From contig NZ_JBGQOP010000015.1 in the NCBI RefSeq assembly GCF_052119705.1, positions 6,891 through 70,890 on the forward strand: 64,000 nucleotides of DNA, read 5' to 3'. The notes under the pieces are model-generated. The model was given only the letters and a program-made list of their open reading frames with translations. It did not search any database and had not been told where the DNA came from. Source of the stretch: Oceanimonas sp052119705. Lineage in GTDB: Bacteria > Pseudomonadota > Gammaproteobacteria > Enterobacterales > Aeromonadaceae. This document shows positions 34,336-43,984 of this stretch, in pieces. The stretch's first letter is position 1, and every line of letters starts with the position of its first letter. Both the position numbers and the translations under genes were made by a program.

Positions 34336-37300
34336 TGTCTGTGATGTTCAAGCGCAGCTTAAATTGGGCCTGGCTCAGTGTGGCCGCCATCGCGGTGCTG
34401 TTAGCCGTGCTGGTTACCATGCTGCGTTTTGGCGCGCCTTGGTTGGCTCAAGCCCAGCAGCAATGGCTAGACGGTTGGCTTAGTGAGCATCACATCGAAT
34501 TGCAGATAGGTGGTTTGGGCTTAAGCTGGCAAGATTATGGCCCCATACTGGCGCTCAACGATGTCACCTTGCGCCGCGCAGACGCGCCCACTATTACACT
34601 GCGCCGCGCACTCGTCGGTGTTCAGCTGTGGCAGAGCCTGCGTCAATGGCGGCCAGTGCTCAATGAGCTAACGCTGGAAGGCTTACGGCTACCCATAGCA
34701 CTGGATGATAAAGACCCCGCAAGCCCCCGCGCACCCTTCGATTGGCAAGGGCTACGCCATTTGGTGTTAGAAGGCGTTGAGCAATTCTCCCTGCAAGATG
34801 CCGAGTTATTACTGAGTCACGGCGAGCAGCCACTGTTTCAATTGCATCTACCCGACTGGCATTGGCGCAATGCGCCCGATGAACACCAAGGCCAAGGCAG
34901 CTTGGCCTTTAGTGAGCAAGCCCAGCAGCAACTGCAAGTGCGCAGTCAGTTTAGCGGTGAACTCGACCGCCTAGATGGCCAGCTTTATATCAGTGCCGAT
35001 GGCGTGAATGCCTCGGATATCTTGAAACAAATTCGCCCTGACGATTCATTAGTGAGCGCCGAGCTCAACTTTGAATTCTGGCTAGAATGGCAGCAAGGCC
35101 AGCTTATGGCAGGCATTTTAGCACTAGGTGAAAACCGCTTCGGCTGGGGCGATCAGCATCAAGTGGCCATTAATGGTGGGCGGGTACAATGGCAACCCAC
35201 ACCCAATGGTTGGCAGTTGGCCAGTAATAAGGTCGACATTAGTGTCGACAACGAAGCTTGGCCCATTTGGCACCTACAAGTGGATCGCCAAGGGGAGCGG
35301 CTACAAGGCACCTTAGACCGACTGACCTTTACCGACGTGGCCCTGCTCGCCGAATGGGGAGAAAGTTTTCTCCCCAACACCGCCAAGCAACTAGCGGGCA
35401 TAGCACCGCGCGGCCAATTAACCGACCTGTATTTTAGCGCCGAGCCCAGCGGTAAAGACTGGTATTGGCAAGGCAATCTAGATCGGGTTAGCACCCAAGC
35501 CTTTGGTTGGGCACCGGCCACGCAAGGCTTAAACGGACACTTTGTGCTGGCCCCAGACAGCGGTGAGCTCAGCGTACAACAAGCCAAGGCCGGGGATTGG
35601 GAGTTTGATAAGGCGTTTCGTGGCCCTTGGCCGCTTGAGCAAGTGAATGCCGAGATCAAATGGCAACAGCAAGCCTCCAAAAACTGGTTGCTGTGGAGCG
35701 AAACATTGGCTGTGGATACCCAAGATTTGGCCTTAGAAGGCTGGTTTAGCCTCTTGCTGCCCACAGATGCGGCTCCGCTGCTCAGCGCCTCGGCACGGGT
35801 GGACGTGTTGCGTGCGGGGCAAGCCTATCGTTACTTTCCTGAGCCCGTGATGGGCGCGGCCTTAGTGGATTATCTGCAAGGCGCCATAGTGGCGGGGCAG
35901 GCCAAAGGCGCGGAAGTGCTTTGGTATGGCCGCTTAAATGGTTTTCCCTATAAAGATCAGAGTGGCATTTTTCAAGCTCGCGTGCCTCTGCGCCAAGCTG
36001 AGTTTCGCTTTGACCCTCACTGGTTGCCGCTCACTGACTTGAGTCTGGATCTGTTATTTGAAAATGATGGTCTTTATATGACCGGTAAGAAAGGCCGCTT
36101 AGGTAAGGTGAACGCCACCGATATTACCGCCGACATAGCGCCGCTGCATGAGACGTCTAAGCTGGAGCTGACGGCAAAAATTAACGGCGAGGGTGGCGCC
36201 GTTAGTGAGTATTTACAAGATTCGCCTCTGGCCTCTTCGGTCGGCGTAACGCTGGAGCAAGTGCAAGTCAGTGGCCCCTTAAATGCGCAGCTGGCGCTGA
36301 GTATTCCCTTAAAAGGTGGTAGCGCCGTGGCCGTGAAGGGCCAAGTGGACTTTGCCAACAACGGCGTGCGGGTCAAGCCGCTGGACTTGCCCTTAAATAA
36401 AGTAAGTGGCCACTTACTGTTTGATGAACACCACACAGAGTTTACTAACCTCAGCGCGAGTTGGCTCGACCAGCCCATGCAATTGTCTTATCTGGGTAAA
36501 GAAGCGGCTAAGGGCTATGAGGTGGAGCTGGGCATTAAGGGTAAAGTGCTGCCAGAAAAGCTGCAGCATTTACATCCGGCAGTTAAACCCTTGAGCGGTA
36601 ACGCCGATTGGCGCGGCCAGTTGCAGCTCACCTTGCCTCATCAAGGTGGGCTGCATTATGCCTTTAACGCCGACTCCACCTTAATCGGTTTAACCAGTGG
36701 TTTGCCTGCGCCCTTTAATAAAACTCGCCAACAGTCATTCAATAGCAAGCTGAGCGTAAATGGTGGAGCCGACTACGCCAAGGTCGCACTGCAAGTTGGC
36801 GAGCATATACGCGGCGATGCACAGCTGAGCGTTACCAAGCAAGGGGCTAGCATAGAGCAACTCTGGTTGGCGGCGGGGGCCGGAGTGAATGTTAGCTTGC
36901 CGCGCCCGCCGCTGGATATTGCATTACGCGTACCTGAGTTGGCGCTTGATGCTTGGTTATCCCTGCTCGGTGACTTGCCCAGTCTCGCTCAACCAGCCAA
37001 GAATATCGGCAAAGCCAGCGCGTCAGGCTTAAGCTGGCCAGAGCATTATCGGGTGGCGATGCATGCCAGCCGTGCGCAATTATGGCAACAGCCCTTGCAT
37101 CAACTGAACTTAGTGATCACGCCCGATAACCAAGGGCGCTCGCAATTAGTGATCAAGGCCGAGCAGGCTGACGGTAAGCTGACCTTTGGTGGCACTAAAC
37201 CGATCCAGGCGAATTTTAAGCGGCTATGGTTGGGGAATAAACAGGCACCACCACTTGCTGCTAACGCGGCTGCTAAGCCACTCAGTGCCGCCATTGAACT

Positions 37301-38147
37301 CACGCCAAGTGACGTGCCCGCCCTGCATTTTCAATGTGAAGATTGCCGTTGGCAGCAGGTCGGTTTCGGTCAAGTGGCGTTTAATTTACAGCCGCTGGCC
37401 AAAGAAAATGGCGTGCAATTGAGCCAATTGGTGATAGACGGCCCCTTATTGCAGGCTAAGGCCAGCGGTCAATGGCTGCAGCAAGGCCATGTGGATCTCA
37501 GTCGTTTAGAATGGCAAAGCAGCAGTCCTTCGTTGCAACATTTATGGCAAGCCTTCGGCAAAGAATCCCCCTTTAGCGACACCTCGGCTCAGCTAAGCGG
37601 TAAGTTGCGTTGGTTAAGCCCGCCTTGGCAGCCACAGCTTGCCAGTATGAATGGCGAGCTGGCGGTAAAAACCGGGTCGGGTGTGCTGCGCGAGCTGAAG
37701 ACCAAGGGTGCGGGATTATTGTCGGTGCTCAGTCTCGAGTCTGTGATGCGCCGCCTGCGCTTAGACTTTAGGGATGTGTTTGCCCAAGGTTTTTACTTCG
37801 ACAGCATAGCGGCCAGCGGTCAATTGCAAGCTGGGGTATTAACCAATAAAGACTTATTGATAAAAGGCGCCGCCGGTGATTTACGGGGTAAGGGTGAGCT
37901 AAATTTTGCAACCGAGCAGCTTAACTATAATGTGGAGCTCACCCCGAATCTAACCGGAAATTTACCCGTGTTAGCCGCCTTTGCCGTGGCACCGGTGGCG
38001 GGGTTATATGTGCTGGCGCTGTCTAAGGTATTAGGGCCGGTAGTCGATGTGTTTACCCGCATTCGTTATCAGGTAACAGGATCTATTAACGCGCCCAAAG
38101 TGACGGAGCAGGGCCGAGATAAAAAACGCATCAAGGTGGCAGAATAA
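34335..38147 (+). CDS. yhdP: AsmA-like envelope protein YhdP
   Basis: Very large envelope protein (1,270 residues) of the AsmA/TamB-like group, which bridges the periplasm and moves phospholipids toward the outer membrane. There is one N-terminal membrane helix (about 10-30), then repeated beta-rich segments through to the DUF3971/AsmA-like C-terminus (LRLDFRDVFAQGFYFDSI, LNYNVELTPNLTGNLP). It starts GTG at 34335, overlapping rng; ATG at 34344 is an alternative. Its presence fits the two lipid ABC systems in this window. Confidence 0.94.
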   Translation: MSVMFKRSLNWAWLSVAAIAVLLAVLVTMLRFGAPWLAQAQQQWLDGWLSEHHIELQIGGLGLSWQDYGPILALNDVTLRRADAPTITLRRALVGVQLWQSLRQWRPVLNELTLEGLRLPIALDDKDPASPRAPFDWQGLRHLVLEGVEQFSLQDAELLLSHGEQPLFQLHLPDWHWRNAPDEHQGQGSLAFSEQAQQQLQVRSQFSGELDRLDGQLYISADGVNASDILKQIRPDDSLVSAELNFEFWLEWQQGQLMAGILALGENRFGWGDQHQVAINGGRVQWQPTPNGWQLASNKVDISVDNEAWPIWHLQVDRQGERLQGTLDRLTFTDVALLAEWGESFLPNTAKQLAGIAPRGQLTDLYFSAEPSGKDWYWQGNLDRVSTQAFGWAPATQGLNGHFVLAPDSGELSVQQAKAGDWEFDKAFRGPWPLEQVNAEIKWQQQASKNWLLWSETLAVDTQDLALEGWFSLLLPTDAAPLLSASARVDVLRAGQAYRYFPEPVMGAALVDYLQGAIVAGQAKGAEVLWYGRLNGFPYKDQSGIFQARVPLRQAEFRFDPHWLPLTDLSLDLLFENDGLYMTGKKGRLGKVNATDITADIAPLHETSKLELTAKINGEGGAVSEYLQDSPLASSVGVTLEQVQVSGPLNAQLALSIPLKGGSAVAVKGQVDFANNGVRVKPLDLPLNKVSGHLLFDEHHTEFTNLSASWLDQPMQLSYLGKEAAKGYEVELGIKGKVLPEKLQHLHPAVKPLSGNADWRGQLQLTLPHQGGLHYAFNADSTLIGLTSGLPAPFNKTRQQSFNSKLSVNGGADYAKVALQVGEHIRGDAQLSVTKQGASIEQLWLAAGAGVNVSLPRPPLDIALRVPELALDAWLSLLGDLPSLAQPAKNIGKASASGLSWPEHYRVAMHASRAQLWQQPLHQLNLVITPDNQGRSQLVIKAEQADGKLTFGGTKPIQANFKRLWLGNKQAPPLAANAAAKPLSAAIELTPSDVPALHFQCEDCRWQQVGFGQVAFNLQPLAKENGVQLSQLVIDGPLLQAKASGQWLQQGHVDLSRLEWQSSSPSLQHLWQAFGKESPFSDTSAQLSGKLRWLSPPWQPQLASMNGELAVKTGSGVLRELKTKGAGLLSVLSLESVMRRLRLDFRDVFAQGFYFDSIAASGQLQAGVLTNKDLLIKGAAGDLRGKGELNFATEQLNYNVELTPNLTGNLPVLAAFAVAPVAGLYVLALSKVLGPVVDVFTRIRYQVTGSINAPKVTEQGRDKKRIKVAE

Positions 38148-38290
38148 GGACGGTGAGGTGTGAAGAGTGAAGGGTTAAAAAGTGAAGCGCTAAAGGGCGC
38201 GCAGTACTTTTAGTGATGGCCCAACTTGCAAACGCGAGTCTTTCGCCTTACTCCTCACGCCTCACTCTTCACTCCTCACACAAAAAAGGA
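38148..38290. repeat. Degenerate 7-bp-period repeat pair (GTGAAGA type)
   Basis: Left arm about 38152-38195: GGTGAGG, TGTGAAG, AGTGAAG, GGTTAAA, AAGTGAA. Right arm about 38248-38281: CTCCTCA, CGCCTCA, CTCTTCA, CTCCTCA. The arms are near-complementary across about 55 bases. The site lies between two codirectional genes and includes no clear terminator. Confidence 0.7.
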
Positions 38291-38297
38291 GCAGCTC

Positions 38298-39116
38298 ATG
38301 GAGTTAGTGGCCCTACAAATGACGGCGACTGCCGATTGGTCGACCAATCGGGCGACCATTAATCGTTTATTGGATCAACTGCCGAGTCAGCGGCCATTAT
38401 TGGCGTTGCTGCCGGAAAATGCGGTGGTGTTCGGCTGCCGTGATGCGCTATTAAATAATGCGGAAACCTTAAACGAGGGGCCGATTCAGGCGCAGTTTAG
38501 CCAATGGGCGAAAAAGTACGGTATTTGGCTGGTGGTGGGCTCTATGCCGACCCGCATCGAGCACAGTGCACGCTTTCATGCCAGCAGCTTGGTATACAAC
38601 GACCAAGGGCAACAGATTAGCCATTATCATAAGCTGCACTTATTTGATGTAACGGTAGCGGATGCTCAGGGCAGCTATCGGGAGTCAGACAGCTTTGCTC
38701 CGGGTGATGAACTTAGCGTGGTGGACAGTCCTTTCGGGCGTTTAGGCTTGTCTATCTGTTATGATTTGCGCTTTTCATCTTTATACGGTGCGCTGCGTGA
38801 GCGTGGCGCCGATATTTTATTGGTGCCAGCGGCCTTTACTCGGGTCACGGGCCAAGCCCATTGGTTACCTTTATTGCAGGCCCGCGCCATCGAAAATCAA
38901 TGTTACGTGGTGGCGGCTGGCCTCTACGGCGAAACGGGTGCGCGCCAGACTTGGGGGCATTCGGTGATTATCGACCCTTGGGGTGAAATTAAAGCCTGCT
39001 TAGCCACAGGCGAGGGGCTGGTGTCTGCGGCCCTAGATACAGAACAGTTGGCAGCGATTCGTCGTCAAATGCCGGTGGCACAACATGCGCGCTTAAGCGC
39101 GGTTTGGAGAAAGTAA
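38298..39116 (+). CDS. Carbon-nitrogen hydrolase (Nit-type amidase)
   Basis: Nitrilase-superfamily enzyme of the Nit1/YbeM kind, which in relatives repairs deaminated glutathione. 272 residues. The catalytic triad appears as Glu in LLPENAV, Lys in HKLHLFDV and Cys in SICYDLRF. ATG at 38298 is set by AAAGGAG; the frame upstream to 38226 runs through repeat DNA and is not part of the gene. It shares one base with tldD (TAATG), as in related species. Confidence 0.92.
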   Translation: MELVALQMTATADWSTNRATINRLLDQLPSQRPLLALLPENAVVFGCRDALLNNAETLNEGPIQAQFSQWAKKYGIWLVVGSMPTRIEHSARFHASSLVYNDQGQQISHYHKLHLFDVTVADAQGSYRESDSFAPGDELSVVDSPFGRLGLSICYDLRFSSLYGALRERGADILLVPAAFTRVTGQAHWLPLLQARAIENQCYVVAAGLYGETGARQTWGHSVIIDPWGEIKACLATGEGLVSAALDTEQLAAIRRQMPVAQHARLSAVWRK

Positions 39117-40561
39117 TGAGTATTGAACAAATTAACCGCAGCATATTGGTGCCCAACCAATTAGATATGGCGTTGCTTGACGCGCAATTAGCGCGCCTGA
39201 GTCGCCACCAGATAGACTTTGCCGATCTGTATTTTCAAAACAGCGTACATGAGTCTTGGGTATTAGAAGACGGCATAGTGAAAGACGGCAGCTACAACAT
39301 AGAGCAAGGCGTGGGCGTGCGCGCCGTGAGCGGCGAGAAAACCGGCTTTGCCTATTCTGATGAGCTGACCGCCAGTGCGCTAGACCAAGCGGTGAGTGCG
39401 GCGCGCGGTATCGCCGAAAAAGGCGGTGATGGCCGTTTTAAAGTGGGCAAGAGCCAGATTATTACGCCGCGCTACATGGGCGTAAATCCACTGGACAGCC
39501 TAACGCGCGAGCAAAAAATTGAATTGCTGCAACAGATGGACGCTTTCGGTCGCAGCTTAGACTCCGCAGTCAGCCAAGTGATTGTCTCAATTTCTGGCGT
39601 TTATGAAGAAATGTTAGTGCTGGCCACCGATGGCACTTTGGCCACCGACTTGCGCCCCTTAGTGCGCCTCAACTGCTCGGTACTGGTGGAGCGTAACGGT
39701 CGCCGTGAGCGCGGCGGCAGTGGCGGCGGCGGTCGTACCGGTTATGAATATTTCTTAGATATAGTCGACGGCCAGCCTAGAGCCATGAGCTATGTGAAAG
39801 AAGCGGTGCGCCAAGCCTTAGTAAACCTAGAAGCCATAGATGCACCGGCCGGCACTATGCCGGTGGTGTTAGGTGCGGGTTGGCCGGGCGTGCTGCTGCA
39901 CGAAGCGGTTGGCCACGGTCTGGAAGGCGACTTTAACCGTAAAGGCTCATCTGCCTATGCTGGTCGCATCGGTGAAAAGGTCGCGTCTAGTCTGTGCACC
40001 ATAGTGGATGATGGCACCTTGATGGATCGTCGCGGCTCGATTTCTATCGATGATGAAGGCACGCCCGGCGCTTACAACGTGCTGATCGAAAACGGCATTC
40101 TCAAAGGTTATATGCAAGACAAGCTGAACGCGCGCTTAATGGGCATGGCGCCTACCGGCAACGGTCGTCGCGAGTCTTATGCACACTTGCCCATGCCACG
40201 CATGACCAATACTTATATGCTGGCGGGTGAGTCTTCCCCTGAAGACATCATCAAGAGCGTGAAGAAGGGCATTTATGCGCCTAACTTCGGTGGCGGTCAG
40301 GTGGACATTACCTCGGGCCGCTTCGTGTTCTCGGCCTCTGAAGCTTACTTGATTGAAGACGGCAAGATCACGGCTCCGATAAAAGGCGCCACCTTAATCG
40401 GCAACGGTCCAGAGGCAATGAGTCAGGTGTCTATGGTGGGCAATGATTTAGCGTTGGATGCGGGCGTGGGCGTGTGCGGTAAAGAAGGCCAAAGCGTACC
40501 GGTCGGCGTGGGCCAACCGACCTTGAAGCTCGACCAGTTAACTGTGGGTGGAACGCAGTAA
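39116..40561 (+). CDS. tldD: Metalloprotease TldD
   Basis: Together with PmbA (TldE) it forms a heterodimeric zinc protease that trims modified peptides and degrades unfolded ones. 481 residues; HEAVGH (codons 39899-39916) is the zinc HExxxH site. ATG at 39116 follows GGAG by 7 bases; the TTG at 39104 is ruled out by spacing. Its partner pmbA is only 0.7 kb away. Confidence 0.96.
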   Translation: MSIEQINRSILVPNQLDMALLDAQLARLSRHQIDFADLYFQNSVHESWVLEDGIVKDGSYNIEQGVGVRAVSGEKTGFAYSDELTASALDQAVSAARGIAEKGGDGRFKVGKSQIITPRYMGVNPLDSLTREQKIELLQQMDAFGRSLDSAVSQVIVSISGVYEEMLVLATDGTLATDLRPLVRLNCSVLVERNGRRERGGSGGGGRTGYEYFLDIVDGQPRAMSYVKEAVRQALVNLEAIDAPAGTMPVVLGAGWPGVLLHEAVGHGLEGDFNRKGSSAYAGRIGEKVASSLCTIVDDGTLMDRRGSISIDDEGTPGAYNVLIENGILKGYMQDKLNARLMGMAPTGNGRRESYAHLPMPRMTNTYMLAGESSPEDIIKSVKKGIYAPNFGGGQVDITSGRFVFSASEAYLIEDGKITAPIKGATLIGNGPEAMSQVSMVGNDLALDAGVGVCGKEGQSVPVGVGQPTLKLDQLTVGGTQ

Positions 40562-40665
40562 CTCATAGCTGGAAGCTAAAAGTAAAAAAGGCACCCCATC
40601 AGAGGATAGGGTGCCTTTTTTGTAGGGCGGTGTTTTTCTTCCAGCTCTCAGCTTCAGGCTGACCG
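40562..40665. repeat. Degenerate 7-bp-period repeat pair around a terminator (GAAGCTA type)
   Basis: The short left arm (about 40566-40580, AGCTGGAAGCTAAAA) and right arm (about 40639-40664, CTTCCAGCTCTCAGCTTCAGGCT region) are complementary across the terminator between convergent genes. Confidence 0.6.
40584..40621. terminator. Terminator between tldD and darP
   Basis: AAGGCACCC (40588-40596) pairs with GGGTGCCTT (40609-40617) with A and T runs outside; usable on both strands. Confidence 0.88.
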
Positions 40666-40672
40666 CTTTCCT

Positions 40673-41212
40673 TTATTCTTCTTCTTTAATGTTCGCTTTC
40701 AAATACTGAAACAATTCGCGAAAAGAAGCAGGAGGCAGGCCGGCGGCCATCTCTTTGCGAGCGATGCGGGCGAGCTGGCGCAGTTTTTGGCGATCCAGTT
40801 GGCGGTATTCAGACATAATGGCGTTCACGCCTTTATCGCCTTCTTTGATCAATCGATCACGCCATAATTCCAGTTTATGGAATTTAACATCGGCGACCGT
40901 GGTTTTGTGTTCGAAGCCGGCTAAGGCTTTTTGAATCTCGGTCACATCGCGCAAGCGCAGCAATTTACCCAGATAAGACATGTGTCGGCGTAAGCCTTCG
41001 TGCTTACCGTGCAGTCTATGAGCCAGCTCTACGGCTTCTGCTAAGTCTTCATCGAGCGGCACCTTAGCCAACTCAAAGGGCTCTAATTTCACTAGCGTGT
41101 CACCCAGCTTGCGCAAGGCTAAGCTCTCTCGCTTCATTTCACTCTTACTAACCCATTCGATTTCTTCATCTTGTTCTGGGGCATCGTCTTGGCGGCGCAT
41201 AGGCTTTTCCAT
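40673..41212 (-). CDS. darP: DarP (YjgA) ribosome biogenesis factor
   Basis: Promotes late assembly of the 50S ribosomal subunit. About 179 residues, highly charged and helical, with the family stretch WVSKSEMKRE followed by LALRKLGDTLVKL and the C-terminal ASFRELFQYLK. The start is uncertain: ATG at 41212 or 41200 agree with family length, 41293 is too long. It is divergent from pmbA, as in many gammaproteobacteria. Confidence 0.92.
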   Translation of the reverse strand: MEKPMRRQDDAPEQDEEIEWVSKSEMKRESLALRKLGDTLVKLEPFELAKVPLDEDLAEAVELAHRLHGKHEGLRRHMSYLGKLLRLRDVTEIQKALAGFEHKTTVADVKFHKLELWRDRLIKEGDKGVNAIMSEYRQLDRQKLRQLARIARKEMAAGLPPASFRELFQYLKANIKEEE

Positions 41213-41303
41213 ATTAATGTACACTGACATATATATTACCAGCTTCTCCCAAGGCGCGCAGGGGTCTGTTATGCTAACTGCAAACTGAGCCAATGAAATT
41301 ATT

Positions 41304-42644
41304 ATGACCCCAGCAGATATTCAAACAGAACAGCGCCAGCTTGAGCTGGCGGTAGAGCAAGCAATCGAGAGCGCTAAACGCCTCGGTGCAGACAGCGCAG
41401 AAGTCTCAATTAGCCGCCAAACCGGTTTATCGGTGAATACGCGCAATGGCGAGCTAGAAAATATTGAATTCAACAAAGACGGCGCATTAGGCATAGCCGT
41501 GTACCGTGATGGTCGCAAAGGCTCGGCTTCTACTTCTGATTTACGCCCCGAGGCCATAGCGCGCACCGTAGCGGCTGCCCTCGATATTTCGCGTTATACC
41601 AACCCAGATCCTTATTCAGGCTTAGCCCCCGCGGACGATCTTGCTTGGGACGCGCCCAGTTTAGAGTTGTGCTTTCCTGAGCAGTTAGAGCCGGCAGATG
41701 GCATCGCGCTGGCACTGCGTTGTGAGCAGCATGCGCTGCATCGTGACCCGCGCATTAAGCAGTCAGACGGCGCCAGCTTCTCCAGTAATCTGGGCATTAA
41801 AGTTTACGGTAACAGCCATGGTTTCGTGAAAGGTTACGCCGCTAGCCGTTTTGGCATCAGTTGTGTGCTAATTGGCGAGCAAGACGGCGATATGCAGCGT
41901 GAATACGGCTATACCTCGGCGCGCAGCTTAGGTGATCTGTGGACGCCTGAGCAGGTAGCAGATGAAGCCGTGAGCCGCACCTTAGGCCGTTTAGGGGCCC
42001 GTAAAATTGACACCCAGCGCGCACCTGTATTGTTTCATCCGGATGTGGCGGCCAGCCTGTTTGGCCACTTGGTGATGGGTATTAGTGGCGGCAACTTATA
42101 CCGTGAGTCATCTTTCTTGCTCGACTCACTGGGCGAGCAAATCTTTCCCGACTGGTTTGATATTCATGAACAACCTCACCTCGCGAAAGGCTTAGCCAGC
42201 TCACCCTTTGATAACGAAGGCGTGCGCACCGTCGAGCGTCGTATTATCGAGCAAGGTAAGCTGCAAACTTATCTGCTGACCAGCTACTCGGCGCGCAAGC
42301 TCGACATGGCCTTAACCGGCCACGCGGGAGGTATTCATAACTGGAATATTGCCAACACCGGCCAAAGCTTTGAGCAGTTATTAAAGATGCTGGGCACAGG
42401 CCTGCTGGTAACGGAAATGATGGGTCAAGGGGTGAACATAGTGACCGGCGATTACTCGCGCGGTGCTGCCGGCTTTTGGGTAGAAAATGGCGAAATCGCT
42501 TATCCAGTGGAAGAGATCACCATAGCCGGTAATCTCAGAGACATGTACCAAGGCATTCAAGCGGTAGGCACAGATACCGAGCTGCGCTCTAGTCTAAAAA
42601 CCGGCTCAGTGTTGATTGATGAAATGAAGATAGCAGGGCAGTAA
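41304..42644 (+). CDS. pmbA: Metalloprotease subunit PmbA (TldE)
   Basis: Non-metal partner of TldD in the TldD/E protease (microcin B17 maturation and CcdA breakdown in E. coli). 446 residues, with family stretches RNGELENIEFNKD and GHAGGIHNWNI; there is no HExxxH, as expected. The ribosome binding site is poor. It ends at a pair of heptamer arrays. Confidence 0.95.
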   Translation: MTPADIQTEQRQLELAVEQAIESAKRLGADSAEVSISRQTGLSVNTRNGELENIEFNKDGALGIAVYRDGRKGSASTSDLRPEAIARTVAAALDISRYTNPDPYSGLAPADDLAWDAPSLELCFPEQLEPADGIALALRCEQHALHRDPRIKQSDGASFSSNLGIKVYGNSHGFVKGYAASRFGISCVLIGEQDGDMQREYGYTSARSLGDLWTPEQVADEAVSRTLGRLGARKIDTQRAPVLFHPDVAASLFGHLVMGISGGNLYRESSFLLDSLGEQIFPDWFDIHEQPHLAKGLASSPFDNEGVRTVERRIIEQGKLQTYLLTSYSARKLDMALTGHAGGIHNWNIANTGQSFEQLLKMLGTGLLVTEMMGQGVNIVTGDYSRGAAGFWVENGEIAYPVEEITIAGNLRDMYQGIQAVGTDTELRSSLKTGSVLIDEMKIAGQ

Positions 42645-42645
42645 C

Positions 42646-42840
42646 TGAAAGCTAGAAGCTAGAAGCTAGAAGCTAGAAGCTAGAAGCTAGAAGCGGAAAG
42701 CGGAAAGCGGAAAGCGGAAAGCGGAAAGCGGAAAGCGAGCAGTAAAAACAAAGCCCTGCATCAGAAGATGCAGGGCTTTTTGTTGGTTCGAATTTTTATG
42801 CCAGTTCTTAGCTTCCGGCTCTCAGCTTCAAGCTTCCCGC
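42646..42840. repeat. Two adjacent 7-bp tandem arrays plus inverted right arm around a terminator
   Basis: At 42648-42689 run five perfect GAAGCTA copies plus a variant; at 42690-42739 run about six GAAAGCG copies. The right arm (about 42803-42840, TTAGCTTCCGGCTCTCAGC and onward) is an approximate reverse complement. A terminator sits in the middle and the flanking genes converge. It is the cleanest member of the repeat family in this window. Confidence 0.85.
42750..42781. terminator. Terminator between pmbA and ptsO
   Basis: 13-bp perfect stem AAAGCCCTGCATC (42750-42762) with 42767-42779, 4-base loop, T run. Confidence 0.92.
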
Positions 42841-42846
42841 TATCTG

Positions 42847-43122
42847 TTATTCCGCTTCATTAAATCGTGCCGCGACTAGCTCGGCCACGGCGTCCATAGC
42901 GGCGGCGGCATCAGTGCCTTCGGCGACCACGCGGATGGCGCTGCCTTGTGCTGTTTCTAGCATTAGCAGGCCCATCACGCTGTTGGCGGGGGCTTGCTTG
43001 CCTTGACTGCACACAGTCACGGTGGCGGAAAATTGTTGCGTGACTTGTACCAGTTGTACTGCGGCTCTGGCGTGTAAGCCGAGCTTATTGACGATTTTTA
43101 AGTCGCGTTCAATTTTTTGCAT
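42847..43122 (-). CDS. ptsO: Phosphocarrier protein NPr (HPr-like)
   Basis: Second phosphocarrier of the nitrogen phosphotransferase chain (EI-Ntr to NPr to EIIA-Ntr). 91 residues; GLHARAA carries the phosphorylated His17. The serine-46 region is NSVMGLLML. It overlaps rapZ by 14 bases and is the last gene of the rpoN transcript. Confidence 0.95.
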   Translation of the reverse strand: MQKIERDLKIVNKLGLHARAAVQLVQVTQQFSATVTVCSQGKQAPANSVMGLLMLETAQGSAIRVVAEGTDAAAAMDAVAELVAARFNEAE

Positions 43123-43975
43123 GCTCTTTTTCCAGCGTACGGTGGCGTACTTGTACGCTCTTGCCCATGGTTTTAAAGGCTTGAGCCAGTTGCTCGACTA
43201 AATATACGGATCTGTGTTTACCACCGGTGCAGCCGATGGCGACCGTGACGTAGCTGCGGTTATTGCGCTCTAAATGCGGCATCCAAGTCACCAGCAAATT
43301 TTCAATCTGCCACAGGTACTTAGTCACTTCGAGTTGGCTGTTTAGGTAGGTCGCTACCGGCTCATCGCGGCCGTTAAAGGGTCTGAGCTCGGCTATCCAA
43401 TGGGGATTAGGCAAGAAGCGGGCATCGAACACAAAATCCGCATCTTGTGAAATACCATACTTGTAGCCAAAAGATTCAAATACCCAATTTAGCTCGCGCT
43501 CTTTCTTACCCAAGATGCGGGCACGAATAATTTCACTTAAATCATGAATACTTAAGTCAGAAGTATCGATGCGCAAGTCTGCTTCTGACGATAGCGGCGC
43601 CAGCATGTTGGTTTCTTCGCGGATGGCTTCATCCAGCGTCAAACTCAAGCGTGATAAGGGGTGTAAGCGGCGGGTATCCCCGAAACGGCGAATAAGAGCG
43701 GCATTATCTGCATCAATAAAGATACTGGATAAACTCACGTCTTCCATGGCACGCACCTCCGCAAGGAGAGCTTCCATTTTATCCGGATTGTCAGGCAAGT
43801 TGCGCACATCTATGCTTACCGCCACTTCGCCTGGTTTGTCACGGCGCATCTTAACCAGACTCGGCAGCAGTTCTACTGGCAGGTTATCAACGCAGTAATA
43901 GCCCAAATCCTCGAGTACCCGCAATGCGACGGTTTTGCCCGAACCAGAACGACCACTGACGATCACCAGCTGCAT
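43109..43975 (-). CDS. rapZ: RNase adapter protein RapZ
   Basis: Binds GlmZ-type sRNA and delivers it to RNase E, tuning glucosamine-6-phosphate synthase. 288 residues with Walker A GRSGSGKT (8-15), and the C-terminal RNA-binding part with GCTGGKHRSVYLVE. Part of the conserved rpoN-hpf-ptsN-rapZ-ptsO string. No GlmZ-like RNA was identified in this window. Confidence 0.96.
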   Translation of the reverse strand: MQLVIVSGRSGSGKTVALRVLEDLGYYCVDNLPVELLPSLVKMRRDKPGEVAVSIDVRNLPDNPDKMEALLAEVRAMEDVSLSSIFIDADNAALIRRFGDTRRLHPLSRLSLTLDEAIREETNMLAPLSSEADLRIDTSDLSIHDLSEIIRARILGKKERELNWVFESFGYKYGISQDADFVFDARFLPNPHWIAELRPFNGRDEPVATYLNSQLEVTKYLWQIENLLVTWMPHLERNNRSYVTVAIGCTGGKHRSVYLVEQLAQAFKTMGKSVQVRHRTLEKEHAKN

Positions 43976-43984
43976 ACTTACTCC

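Noticed and set aside
38226..38297. N-terminal extension of the nitrilase-type protein
   Set aside because: The 24 extra residues are translated from the heptamer repeat arm; a strong ribosome binding site marks ATG 38298.
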